Source: DAOTTX01 sp034437515
GTDB lineage: Bacteria; Chloroflexota; Anaerolineae; Aggregatilineales; Phototrophicaceae
Assembly (NCBI GenBank): GCA_034437515.1
Contig: DAOTTX010000194.1
Location: forward strand, 1-29,847
DNA length: 29,847 nt
Direction: 5' to 3'
The notes beneath the pieces were generated by a model. The model was given only the letters and a program-made list of their open reading frames with translations, was not told the DNA's origin and ran no database searches. This document shows, in pieces, positions 23,193 to 29,847 of this stretch. The translations under genes and the position numbers were made by a program. Each line of letters begins with the position of its first letter. Position 1 is the stretch's first letter.

Positions 23193-25010
23193 ATGAGACT
23201 GATTATGCCGCAACGACTGCTGCTGGTTCAACTTGCAGATATTGGCGATCTGGTGACGACCACACCCGCCCTCCACGCACTGCGCGAGGCGCTGCCGGAT
23301 GCCCATCTGACGGTGTTGACGTCCGCACACGCCGCTCCGGTGATCGACGGTACAGATTTGGTAGATGCGGTCATCACATTTGACCGGCAGAAATTCAACA
23401 GCTCGACCGCATTGCTGCGCCCGTCAAATCTGCGGCGGGTGCTGGCGCTGGGGCGTTATGACACGGTGGTTTACTTCCATCACTTTACGCTCAAGTTAGG
23501 CACGCTCAAATTCTGGTTGATCGGGCGGGCCAGCGGTGCCAAACACCGTCTTGGCATCGACAACGGCAACGGCTGGTTTTTGACCGATTCCATCTCCGAC
23601 CCCGGTTACGGCCCCAAGCATCAAGCACAACACTGGCTTGATCTGGTCGGCTTGCTGGGTGCGGAAGCCTCGCCGCGCCCGTGCCGAGTGACAATGCGTG
23701 ATTATCCGCTGCCGTCCGGCGATGTGCCGCGAGTCGTCATCCATGCGGGGAGTGGGGGCTACAGCCGCGCCCGCCGTTGGGAGCCGGAGAAGTTCGCCGC
23801 CGTCGCGGATCGTCTGCACGAGGAACGCGGCGCACAGATCATGCTGGTTGGCGGCAAAGGGGATGATGCCGGAGCGGTGGGTGCGGCGATGCTCAGCCCC
23901 GCGCATGACCTCAGTGGAGAGACGACGCTGCCCGAACTGGCGTCGGTCATCGCACAGGCCGATCTTTACATCGGTGCAGATAGCGGTGTGATGCACATCG
24001 CCGCTGCGACCGGTACGCCGGTCGTCGCCGTGTTCGGGCCGAGCAATCATCATGCCTGGGCACCCTGGACGCCGCAGAGCCGTTCGGTCGTGGTGCGCAG
24101 CGATGTGGAGTGCAGTCCGTGTAGTTACGTCGGGCATGGCATTGGGCTGCGCGAGGGCTGCCCGGCGCGAACGTGTATGAAGTTGGTCACGGTGGGGCAG
24201 GTAGTACGGGCTGCATCCGCGTTGTTGGACGGTGACGACATCCGTCAAAAGCACATCGCGCCTGTAGAAAGCCGGACGTGGCAGCGAATCGAGGTGTTGG
24301 GGTTGCCGGTGGACGGCATCACCTATGCGCAGTGGCTCGATCTGATTGACGAGTGGGTGAACACCGGCGAACGGGCGCGGCATGTCTGCACCATCAACCC
24401 GGAATTTACCATGATCGCACAGCAAGACCCCAACTTCGCCCACATTCTATGCCGGGCCGCGTTGTGTGTGCCGGACGGCGTCGGGATGCTGTGGGCGGCG
24501 CGGCGGCAGGGCGTACATCTACCGGAGCGCGTGACCGGCTCCGATGGGGTGCCGATCATCGCGGCGCGGGCGGCGGCGCGGGGCTGGCGTTTGTTCTTAC
24601 TCGGGGCTGCACCGGGGATCGCCGAACAGACGGCGGCGATTTTATGTGAGCGGTTCCCCGGCTTACAGGTCGTAGGCACGTACAGCGGCTCTCCCGCCGC
24701 CGATGAAGAAGACGCCATCGTGGAGCGCGTCAACGACAGTGGCGCGGACATTCTGTTCGTCGCCTATGGTGCGCCCGCGCAGGATGCGTGGATTGCCCGC
24801 AATCTACCGCGTTTAGATGTCGCAATGGCGATGGGTGTAGGTGGTGCGTTCGATTTCATCGCCGGGTTGGTTCCTCGTGCCCCCGGCTGGATGCGCCGCG
24901 CCGGGATCGAGTGGTTATACCGGCTCTACAAAGAACCAGGTCGCATCAAACGACAGACCCGGCTGCCACGCTTTGTGCTGGCGGTTTTACGTCAGCGCAA
25001 CTTATCGTGA
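23193..25010 (+). CDS. fused GT9 (heptosyltransferase-type) and WecG/TagA/CpsF glycosyltransferase
   Basis: A 605-aa two-domain enzyme. Residues 1-345 are a GT9 GT-B domain: RLLLVQLADIGDLVTTTPAL (8-27), VVIHAGSGGYSRARRW (181-196), and the donor site IGADSGVMHIAAATGTPVV (260-278) then FGPS. Residues about 363-600 are a GT26 WecG/TagA/CpsF domain: INPEFTMIAQ (401-410), PDGVGMLWAARRQG with Asp428 (427-440), GAPAQDAWIARNLPR (526-540), GVGGAFDFIAG, and the membrane-contact tail RAPGWMRRAGIEWLYRLYK (562-580). GT26 enzymes add ManNAc-like sugars to polyprenyl-linked acceptors. Both domains keep their key motifs. The start is ATG 23193 or 23205, with no clear ribosome-binding site. Its stop overlaps the convergent trmB gene by 19 bases. 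Confidence 0.9.
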   Translation: MRLIMPQRLLLVQLADIGDLVTTTPALHALREALPDAHLTVLTSAHAAPVIDGTDLVDAVITFDRQKFNSSTALLRPSNLRRVLALGRYDTVVYFHHFTLKLGTLKFWLIGRASGAKHRLGIDNGNGWFLTDSISDPGYGPKHQAQHWLDLVGLLGAEASPRPCRVTMRDYPLPSGDVPRVVIHAGSGGYSRARRWEPEKFAAVADRLHEERGAQIMLVGGKGDDAGAVGAAMLSPAHDLSGETTLPELASVIAQADLYIGADSGVMHIAAATGTPVVAVFGPSNHHAWAPWTPQSRSVVVRSDVECSPCSYVGHGIGLREGCPARTCMKLVTVGQVVRAASALLDGDDIRQKHIAPVESRTWQRIEVLGLPVDGITYAQWLDLIDEWVNTGERARHVCTINPEFTMIAQQDPNFAHILCRAALCVPDGVGMLWAARRQGVHLPERVTGSDGVPIIAARAAARGWRLFLLGAAPGIAEQTAAILCERFPGLQVVGTYSGSPAADEEDAIVERVNDSGADILFVAYGAPAQDAWIARNLPRLDVAMAMGVGGAFDFIAGLVPRAPGWMRRAGIEWLYRLYKEPGRIKRQTRLPRFVLAVLRQRNLS

Positions 25011-25351
25011 ATGACCGCGCTTTCGGGATGTAAGGCCAGCAGCTTATCACCGAGGACGCGCACGGCATAATGCATCCCCTCGGTTGGGCGCGGGTTGCCG
25101 AGCGGACTCAGCTTGAGTGTGTACTCTTTTGGTTTGTCGTCGCGTTCGACCAGCATCAACGCGGTGCGCTGGTTGATGGTCGTTTCATGGACGAACACAT
25201 CGAACAGTAGTGATCGCTCTCCGCGATAGACGTTCTTGAAGTTGACCCGTGTCGCGTCGATCTCATGGGTGGACTCGCGGAAGTCGTCGTTGTCGATTTG
25301 CGTGGCGATTTCATCCAGGGTGTGCGGGAGTTGAAGCACGAGATGGGGCAT
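24992..25351 (-). CDS. C-terminal module of the trmB gene with its own start signal
   Basis: This is the in-frame C-terminal part of the gene above, possibly also made alone. On the minus strand AAGGAGG (plus 25357-25363) and a five-base spacer precede ATG at 25351, the ideal distance. The 119-aa product starts MPHLVLQLPHTLDEIA, then RVNFKNVYRGERSLLFDVFVH (in outline) and ends in HPESAVIHDKLR. It is a soluble, mainly beta protein of unknown family. A separate gene whose stop-less upstream neighbour has fused to it would look like this. Function unknown. Confidence 0.55.
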   Translation of the reverse strand: MPHLVLQLPHTLDEIATQIDNDDFRESTHEIDATRVNFKNVYRGERSLLFDVFVHETTINQRTALMLVERDDKPKEYTLKLSPLGNPRPTEGMHYAVRVLGDKLLALHPESAVIHDKLR

Positions 25352-25990
25352 GGTTGCCTCCTTGATGACGGGTACATTGGGCGCGGGGGTGGCGGTGCGC
25401 GTGTAGGCGAAGTAATGACACGGTCGCCCGACCTGCCGCGCCTTCTTCTCGTATTTGGTGATCGTGCGTCCTTGTATCTCGTGAAGCCAGGGCGTGTCAA
25501 AGTCGTTAGTCAGGCCGGGAGTCGCCGCCAGCAGTTCAGCGGACATTGCCGCGTACTCGCGGATGTCAGTCGCCAGATACAGCTTGCCGCCGACTTCCAG
25601 GCGGCTGACCAGCGCGTCGATTGTGTCCCGCTGCATCAGCCGCCGCCCGGCATGGCGATCTTTGAACCAGGGGTCGGGGAAGTTGATGTGAAACTCGCGC
25701 ACACTCCCCGGCGTGAACAGATGATGCAGCGCCGTTTCCGCCGTGCTGTGAACCACCCGCACATTCCCCATGCCTTTACGCGGGATAGCTTTCTCCGCTT
25801 TGACCAGACAGACGTTATTGATCTCCAGGCCGATGATGTTGGCCTGCGGATGGTGATGATGCAGATGTTCGAGATATTGCCCGTAGCCGAAACCGATTTC
25901 GACGATCAACGGACGCGCTGCGTCGAAAATCACCGCCCAATCGGTAGGCCAGGGCAGGCTGTTACTGCTGAGTTTTGGAATCGTATTCAT
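24992..25990 (-). CDS. trmB: tRNA (guanine46-N7)-methyltransferase fused to a C-terminal unknown domain
   Basis: It forms m7G46 in tRNA. Residues 1-200 are a complete TrmB: SAM motif VEIGFGYGQYLEHL (31-44), EINNVCLVKAE, INFPDPWFKDRHAGRR (outlined), LYLATDIREYA, and the Thr/Glu-rich end TKYEKKARQVGRPCHYFAY. Normal TrmB is about 210-240 aa. Here, after a Pro-rich VPVIKEAT, the frame continues without a stop into another 119 residues (214-332) of a beta-rich unknown domain. A Met at 214 is preceded by a perfect AAGGAGG. The ATG 25990 lies about eight bases after a -10 box, so the message may be nearly leaderless. The 3' end overlaps the convergent GT gene. Confidence 0.88.
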   Translation of the reverse strand: MNTIPKLSSNSLPWPTDWAVIFDAARPLIVEIGFGYGQYLEHLHHHHPQANIIGLEINNVCLVKAEKAIPRKGMGNVRVVHSTAETALHHLFTPGSVREFHINFPDPWFKDRHAGRRLMQRDTIDALVSRLEVGGKLYLATDIREYAAMSAELLAATPGLTNDFDTPWLHEIQGRTITKYEKKARQVGRPCHYFAYTRTATPAPNVPVIKEATMPHLVLQLPHTLDEIATQIDNDDFRESTHEIDATRVNFKNVYRGERSLLFDVFVHETTINQRTALMLVERDDKPKEYTLKLSPLGNPRPTEGMHYAVRVLGDKLLALHPESAVIHDKLR

Positions 25991-25998
25991 AATGTGCG

Positions 25999-26027
25999 AT
26001 TCTAGCAGACCGCACCGCCGACGTTAA
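25999..26027 (-). promoter_or_regulatory. trmB promoter, nearly adjacent to the start codon
   Basis: On the minus strand TTAACG (plus 26022-26027) and an extended -10 TGC-TAGAAT (hexamer at 25999-26004) are 17 bases apart. The -10 ends eight bases before the ATG at 25990, so the predicted transcript would begin within a few bases of the start codon. Confidence 0.6.
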
Positions 26028-26097
26028 TGGTGCAGCGGCGTCGAGTTGATTGTATACTGTTGGCGTGCTGCAAGCTGACTATTACAGAGGGATTGCA

Positions 26098-26697
26098 TTG
26101 GAGAATACACGCGCTCAACTTGGGACGGTGCTGGCAATCGTCGTGCTGGCCGTGCTGGTGGTCGCCGGTCTGGTGCTGCTATGGAACAGCCGACCGGAGC
26201 CGGTCGCGCTGACAATTAACCCACCCGTGCCGACCGTCACCCCCGAGCCGACGCCAACACCTGCGCCGCTGCTGGTCTATGTGACCGGCGCGGTCAACAT
26301 GCCGGAGCAGACCATCGAATTGCCCGCAGGCAGCCGCGTGCAGGATGCGCTCGATGTGGCGGGCGGCATCACCGAGAACGCCGATATGACCCGCGTCAAT
26401 ATCGCCGGGATCGTGCGCGACGGCGATCATGTGCATGTGTTCGCAGCTGGTGAGGGTGACGCACCGCTCACCGAAGCCGACCTGCCTACGCCGAGCGGTG
26501 GCGGTCTGGTGTACGTCAACACCGCCACGCTGGAAGAACTCGACACGCTGCCCGGCATCGGCCCTGCGATTGCCCAGCGCATCATCGATTATCGTGGTGA
26601 ATTCGGTCCGTTTGCCGACCTTGAATCAATGACCGAAGTCAGCGGCATCGGCCCGGCGACCATCGCCGACCTTGAGGGGTTGGTCGGCTTTGATTGA
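26098..26697 (+). CDS. ComEA-like protein: membrane anchor, SLBB and helix-hairpin-helix DNA-binding domain
   Basis: A 199-aa protein from TTG 26098. One membrane helix (VLAIVVLAVLVVAGLVLLW, 11-29) anchors it. A Pro/Thr-rich linker (PTVTPEPTPTPAP) follows, then an SLBB domain (LLVYVTGAVNMPEQTIELP outlined, then RVQDALDVAGGI), and at the C-terminus a ComEA helix-hairpin-helix domain (VNTATLEELDTLPGIGPAIA, then SGIGPATIADL). ComEA binds incoming double-stranded DNA in natural transformation; no comEC is in the window. A GAGGGA six bases upstream supports TTG 26098; an earlier TTG at 26050 lies next to a TATACT box and would not be translated well. The helix fits an anchored rather than secreted protein. 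Confidence 0.88.
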   Translation: MENTRAQLGTVLAIVVLAVLVVAGLVLLWNSRPEPVALTINPPVPTVTPEPTPTPAPLLVYVTGAVNMPEQTIELPAGSRVQDALDVAGGITENADMTRVNIAGIVRDGDHVHVFAAGEGDAPLTEADLPTPSGGGLVYVNTATLEELDTLPGIGPAIAQRIIDYRGEFGPFADLESMTEVSGIGPATIADLEGLVGFD

Positions 26698-26971
26698 TTA
26701 TCATGCGCTGCTCAAGCAGGCGACGACCGGCACGCCCGACCAACGGCGGCACGCGCTCCACATGATCTACAGGCAGGACGAGGCCGCCGTCGCCCCGTTG
26801 ATCGATCAGTTCTACGCCGGAGTGAACGAAACCACCGGTCGGCTCATCTTGCACATTCTACGCGAGATCGGCGGGTATGAGGCGCGGCGCTTGTTCCATG
26901 AAATCTGCGATCTGGGGGCATGCTGCCTCTCATGGGAACGCATGGCGGCTGATGCCGTTAAAGATGAGTAA
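26690..26971 (+). CDS. small helical-repeat protein (HEAT-like)
   Basis: A 93-aa protein in which pairs of helices repeat (PDQRRHALHMIYRQDEAAVA, ETTGRLILHILREIG, YEARRLFHEICDLG), as in HEAT-type adaptors. No family can be named. The start is uncertain: TTG at 26690 overlaps the end of the comEA-like gene and has GAGGGG ten bases upstream; TTG at 26672 gives six more residues. The tight overlap points to co-transcription with the comEA-like gene. Confidence 0.55.
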   Translation: MIDYHALLKQATTGTPDQRRHALHMIYRQDEAAVAPLIDQFYAGVNETTGRLILHILREIGGYEARRLFHEICDLGACCLSWERMAADAVKDE

Positions 26972-26992
26972 GTGATGAAATTGAGCTGATCT

Positions 26993-27023
26993 TTGAACCG
27001 ACCGACGCTTTCAGCCGTATAAG
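26993..27023 (+). promoter_or_regulatory. promoter of the 74-aa gene, possibly ECF-type
   Basis: TTGAAC (26993-26998) and TATAAG (27018-27023) are 19 bases apart. Read instead as an ECF-sigma promoter, GAAC (26995-26998) and CGTAT (27016-27020) are 17 bases apart, close to the GAAC-N16/17-CGT pattern of envelope-stress sigma factors. Only a start-site map can decide. Confidence 0.35.
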
Positions 27024-27052
27024 GTAGTGAAAGCCAGATCGGGAGGAAAAAG

Positions 27053-27277
27053 ATGATGCACAACCTGAGCCAGCAAGAACAGATTGAAAAACTCCGCCGG
27101 GAAGAGGCGCTACGCCGTGCCGCTGCCGGACAGCAAACGACAGACGACGACACACCGAAGCAGCAGCGCCGTCCGGCACTGGCTCGCCTGGGTGCCGCAC
27201 TCAGCAATGCCGGGGACTACCTGCAAGAACGCTACGACGACTCCACATCACGGAATTACGGTCTGGAATCCGCCTAG
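27053..27277 (+). CDS. small charged hypothetical protein
   Basis: A 74-aa protein. The first third is a charged helix (QQEQIEKLRREEALRRAA), the middle a polar, acidic linker (QQTTDDDTPKQQ), the end basic then Tyr/Asp-rich (ALSNAGDYLQERYDD). No membrane helix and no known family. A strong GGAGG (27042-27046) six bases before the ATG at 27053 supports it. It has its own promoter candidate at 26993-27023. Confidence 0.62.
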   Translation: MMHNLSQQEQIEKLRREEALRRAAAGQQTTDDDTPKQQRRPALARLGAALSNAGDYLQERYDDSTSRNYGLESA

Positions 27278-27330
27278 ACGAGACGCTACACTGTTGAACC
27301 GAACATACGCATGGGACAGGTTCAGCACAC

Positions 27331-28311
27331 TTGAAAGCCCTGATTGAAAAACTTGCCAACCAACGAATACTCGTGGTCGGGGATGTGATTCTCGACGAGT
27401 ATTTGATCGGGCAGGCTACCCGCATGAGCCGGGAAGCGCCCGTCCCCGTGTTGGAATACGAAGCACGGCGGTTAATCCCTGGCGGGGCCGCCAACCCCGC
27501 CGCCAACATCACCGCGTTGGGCAGCCATGCCGTGCAAATTGGCGTGACCGGTGCGGATGACTTTGCCGTACAACTTTGCAGGGTGATCCGTGAACGCGGC
27601 ATTGATACCGCTGGCCTCGTCAAGGACGCCGGCCGACCGACAACGGTCAAAACCCGCATCATGGCGCAGATGGGTTTGCGCTTCCCGCAGCAGGTCGCCC
27701 GGTTGGATCGTCTCTCGCGGGAGCCAATCAGCGCGACGGTCGAAGCCGACATCCTCGCGGAGATTGAGCGCCATCTGCCGGAAGCGGACGCGCTGCTCTT
27801 CTCAGATTATCACTGTGGGTTGCTTACCCCGGCACTGATTGCCGCCGTGTGCGACCGTGCCGCCGCCCATCGCGTACTGCTCACCGCTGATGCCCAGGGG
27901 GAATTCGCCAAGTATCACGCCTTTTCGCTGGTCAAATGCAACGCGGACGAAGCCCGTACCTATCTCGACCGCGACCTGACCACCGATGCTGATTTCGCCC
28001 AGGCCGCCCGTGATTTGTGCGCTGCGCTCCAACTGACCGGGGGCATGGTCATCACACGCGGCGCGGATGGTGCGAGTTACGCTACCGTCGCCGGTGATGC
28101 CGGGCACGCGCCCGCCCCCTCGGTGACGGATGTATATGATACGGTCGGCGCGGGGGACACGACCACCGCCGTGCTGACACTCGCCATCAGTGGCGGCGCG
28201 ACCTATGCCCAGGCGACCACACTCGCCAACTACGCCAGCGGCCTCGTCGTGCGGCGGGTGGGTAATTATGCGCCGTCCCCCCTGGAAATCTTACAAGCCA
28301 TAAAAGGATAA
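27331..28311 (+). CDS. PfkB-family sugar kinase, RfaE1/HldE-N-like
   Basis: A 326-aa ribokinase-fold kinase. It resembles the kinase half of HldE (D-glycero-D-manno-heptose-7-phosphate kinase): ILVVGDVILDEYLIG (13-27), the substrate site REAPVPVLEYE, IPGGAANPAANITALG, and LKGFxxxADRVL-like AAVCDRAAAHRVLL. The ATP/catalytic motif TVGAGDTTTAV places the base at Asp276. The cytidylyltransferase half is absent. If the product is heptose-1,7-bisphosphate, GT9 at 23193 could be its later user, but other sugars are possible. The start is TTG at 27331; an ACAGG about ten bases upstream is weak. The next gene follows after six bases. Confidence 0.85.
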   Translation: MKALIEKLANQRILVVGDVILDEYLIGQATRMSREAPVPVLEYEARRLIPGGAANPAANITALGSHAVQIGVTGADDFAVQLCRVIRERGIDTAGLVKDAGRPTTVKTRIMAQMGLRFPQQVARLDRLSREPISATVEADILAEIERHLPEADALLFSDYHCGLLTPALIAAVCDRAAAHRVLLTADAQGEFAKYHAFSLVKCNADEARTYLDRDLTTDADFAQAARDLCAALQLTGGMVITRGADGASYATVAGDAGHAPAPSVTDVYDTVGAGDTTTAVLTLAISGGATYAQATTLANYASGLVVRRVGNYAPSPLEILQAIKG

Positions 28312-28317
28312 ATCATC

Positions 28318-28764
28318 ATGTGGCAGCCACCCGACCCTGAAACGTTCAACCGCATTGTCTGGAAGATCGCCAAGCAGATCCCGCCGGGGCGGGTGATGAC
28401 TTACGGACAAATCGCCGCGATGATCCCGCCGCCGGACGGTGTGGAACCGCCGGATTACGAGCGTATGGGGCCGCGTTGGGTCGGCACGGCGATGAACAAC
28501 ACCCCATCGGATCGCGGCATCCCCTGGCAGCGGGTGATGAACAGCAAAGGCGGCATCAGCCTCCCCGCGGGCAGCCGTGAGGCACTGATTCAGCGCGAGC
28601 GCCTCGAAGCCGAGGGCGTCGAATTCAACGACAGGGGCTTGATCGACTTCGACACTTACGGCTGGGACGGTCCCGCCGCTGATTGGTTGGAGACGCACGG
28701 TCTCTACCCGCCGCCGTCAATGAAAAAGCCGCCGGGGTCGGCGACTCAGATGTCATTGCTATAG
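28318..28764 (+). CDS. alkyltransferase-like protein (Ada/MGMT DNA-binding fold, no acceptor Cys)
   Basis: A 148-aa protein of the ATL group. It keeps the MGMT DNA-binding fold: PPGRVMTYGQIAAM (22-35) with Tyr29 for base flipping, and VGTAMNNTPS (55-64). The reactive PCHR becomes PWQRV with Trp70 at the Cys position, and the whole protein has no cysteine. ATL proteins bind O6-alkylguanine and hand it to nucleotide excision repair. The last ~35 residues are a Pro-rich extension. It starts six bases after the sugar-kinase stop, whose end supplies AGGA. Confidence 0.87.
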   Translation: MWQPPDPETFNRIVWKIAKQIPPGRVMTYGQIAAMIPPPDGVEPPDYERMGPRWVGTAMNNTPSDRGIPWQRVMNSKGGISLPAGSREALIQRERLEAEGVEFNDRGLIDFDTYGWDGPAADWLETHGLYPPPSMKKPPGSATQMSLL

Positions 28765-28792
28765 CGTTTTCAGTTAGGTTGGGAACTATCCG

Positions 28793-29366
28793 ATGCAAAC
28801 ATTGTGTCAGTTATTGGAAATAGATCAATTAGGGCTAACGATCTATCTGCCGGAATGTGCCCAGAGTCGACTCTGGGGCAACCTCGACCACGCGATACAT
28901 GAGGCGACGGGATACGAACCTGTGTTTCGTCGTTGGATCATCCACGACTATAATTCTGTAATGCGATTTTATGTCGAGGGTGACGACGAAATACCCCAAA
29001 CCGATGATCTTCAAGCTGCTGCCAGGAAATATGATAATATTCCCGCTGACGAGCTTCAGTACGGGCATCTTGTCGTTAAATTGTTGCTTATGGGGCCTTC
29101 GCTGCTGACGTTATGGCGCGGTGACAACGCAATCGCTGAACTACTCACGTTGAAAGGCGCGACACATCCGGCGGAAGCGACAAAATCGAGCATACGTGGT
29201 CGCTTCCGGCGATGCAAAAGAAACTTATGCGCTGTTCTCTGCGGCATTGACTCCGCTTGCGTCGCGTTATCCATCCTCGCCGATTGCCCCCCTTATCACG
29301 AACTACTTTGCGGGGGATACGGTCGCTGTCAGCAATAGTCTAAAGCACTTACCTGTCACACGATAG
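28793..29366 (+). pseudogene. frameshifted nucleoside-diphosphate-kinase-like gene
   Basis: The first 136 codons read in frame as an NDK-related fold: GPSLLTLWRGDNAIAELL and KGATHPAEATKSSIRG match the NDK pattern of ENA, GATDPAxA and IRG. From base ~29193 the reading frame shifts by one: the first frame becomes Cys/Arg-rich and stops at 29338, while the +1 frame gives VVASGDAKETYALF, which fits the NDK HASD-SPE segment, and is open to TAG at 29364-29366. The expected catalytic HxSD is replaced by VASGD and the bases between IRG and this segment appear deleted. G+C is lower than around it. It is probably inactive. Confidence 0.6.
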
Positions 29367-29589
29367 GAGGAGTTCATTATCCAGTGTGGTGCGATCACTC
29401 AGAACAAATGGCACACCACCAACACAGAATAAAAACACAGCGTGTCGTCGTCACTCTGGCTGACTTTCATCAAACTTCATTCGACGGAACCTGATGATTA
29501 GCCGTCAGCTTTATCAGTTGGGGTGATCCCCTGAGCAGGCACAATGCCCGCCTACTAAAAACTGACTACTCAAAACTGACAGCTAATAG
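29367..29589. other. non-coding stretch
   Basis: No gene with a start, ribosome-binding site and codon use like the rest is seen. It contains small palindromes: GGGGTGATCCCC (29520-29531) and GGCA-CAA-TGCC in the area 29539-29549, and AGGAGG at 29366-29371 leading to no open frame. The repeat at 29590-29759 follows; the last bases to 29847 show nothing I can name. Confidence 0.4.
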
Positions 29590-29759
29590 CTGAGAAGCCG
29601 TTTGAGAAGTATTATTTCGGTAATTTCGGTAATTTTTGGCCCTCATCCCCCGACCCCTTCTCCCCAACGCTTCGCTGGGAGAAGGGGAGAAAATCGTTCT
29701 CAAGTCCCTCTCCCTGGGGAGAGGGAAACAGGGAGAGGGCTTTTCAAACAGCTTCTTAG
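29590..29759. repeat. short hairpin element with imperfect terminal inverted repeats
   Basis: The ends CTGAGAAGCCGTTTGAGAAG (29590-29609) and, on the other strand, CTAAGAAGCTGTTTGAAAAG (29759-29740) match at 17 of 20 positions. Inside are an 11-bp stem CCCCTTCTCCC/GGGAGAAGGGG (29654-29664 and 29677-29687), a 9-bp stem CCCTCTCCC/GGGAGAGGG (29706-29714 and 29717-29725) and two tandem copies of ATTTCGGTA (29614-29631). No target duplication is visible. The open frame across it is a product of the repeat. It may be a MITE or a REP-type element; its copy number is unknown. Confidence 0.6.
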
Positions 29760-29847
29760 GAAAAGGCAGTGCCGTCAAGGTGCGACGGAGTCGTCCGGGC
29801 GTGGGTTTAGGGTTGCGATCCCAAAATCCAGTCGGGATCGCCGGATG

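Noticed and set aside
23496..24443. 315-codon minus-strand open frame opposite the GT9 domain
   Set aside because: Opposite strand of an intact enzyme; His/Arg-rich and patternless.
29566..29778. minus-strand open frame at the right end
   Set aside because: It runs through the hairpin repeat and is made of its CCCTCTCC text; no start signals.

Overview
The window looks like chromosomal DNA of a Chloroflexota bacterium, most like the Anaerolineae-type lineages. That is inferred from style: moderately high G+C, Thr/Pro-rich linkers in a large membrane transglutaminase and in a ComEA-like protein, dTDP-rhamnose and group 4 capsule-type genes with no lipid A genes in view, and GC-rich hairpin intergenic repeats. 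No marker gene here settles the taxonomy. No phage, plasmid, IS element, CRISPR array or recognisable defence system is visible.

Layout. (1) 193-4828, plus strand: a compact surface-glycan operon with a CpsD/BY-kinase-like ATPase, a methyltransferase, a tiny membrane protein, RmlA, a HAD phosphatase and RmlB. (2) 4836-6813, minus: a GT4 glycosyltransferase coupled to a six-helix membrane protein. (3) 6859-7238, plus: tRNA-Cys with its own promoter and terminator, then a small zinc-ribbon protein. (4) 7235-8689, minus: a SufE-like protein and a two-domain rhodanese, with an operator-like palindrome over the promoter. (5) 8853-10350, minus: a three-gene operon around an alpha/beta hydrolase. 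(6) 10504-12599, plus: a DUF368/PopT-type lipid carrier translocase and an MBL-fold hydrolase. (7) 12596-15800, minus: a small unknown protein, a cyclic-nucleotide-binding protein and a TgpA-like transglutaminase. (8) 15909-21366, minus: a second glycan operon with clear promoter and terminator (unknown 119-aa protein, RmlD, two GT2 enzymes, RNase HII, GT4, Wzz/YveK-like chain-length protein). (9) 21432-23008: a membrane-anchored unknown protein and a divergent pair of small unknown genes. (10) 23193-25010: a fused GT9-WecG/TagA/CpsF glycosyltransferase. (11) 24992-25990, minus: TrmB fused in frame to a second domain that keeps its own strong Shine-Dalgarno. (12) 26098-28764, plus: ComEA-like protein, small proteins, an RfaE1-like sugar kinase and an alkyltransferase-like repair protein. 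(13) 28793-29847: a frameshifted NDK-like pseudogene followed by a hairpin-rich repeat.

How it fits together. Genes of regions 1, 2, 8, 10 and possibly 12 supply an envelope polysaccharide. RmlA, RmlB and RmlD make dTDP-L-rhamnose (RmlC is not in the window). Several GT2, GT4 and GT9/GT26 enzymes would build the glycan on a polyprenyl carrier. The Wzz-like and CpsD-like proteins, 15 kb apart on opposite strands, would control chain length and export. The DUF368 protein would recycle the carrier.

The most notable points are the TrmB fusion with an internal ribosome-binding site and a promoter almost abutting the first ATG, the CpsD-like protein with a His-Glu-His P-loop, the GT9-GT26 fusion, and a terminator hairpin immediately upstream of the transglutaminase start. 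I did not find a clearly new multi-gene system; the best candidates are listed as findings.
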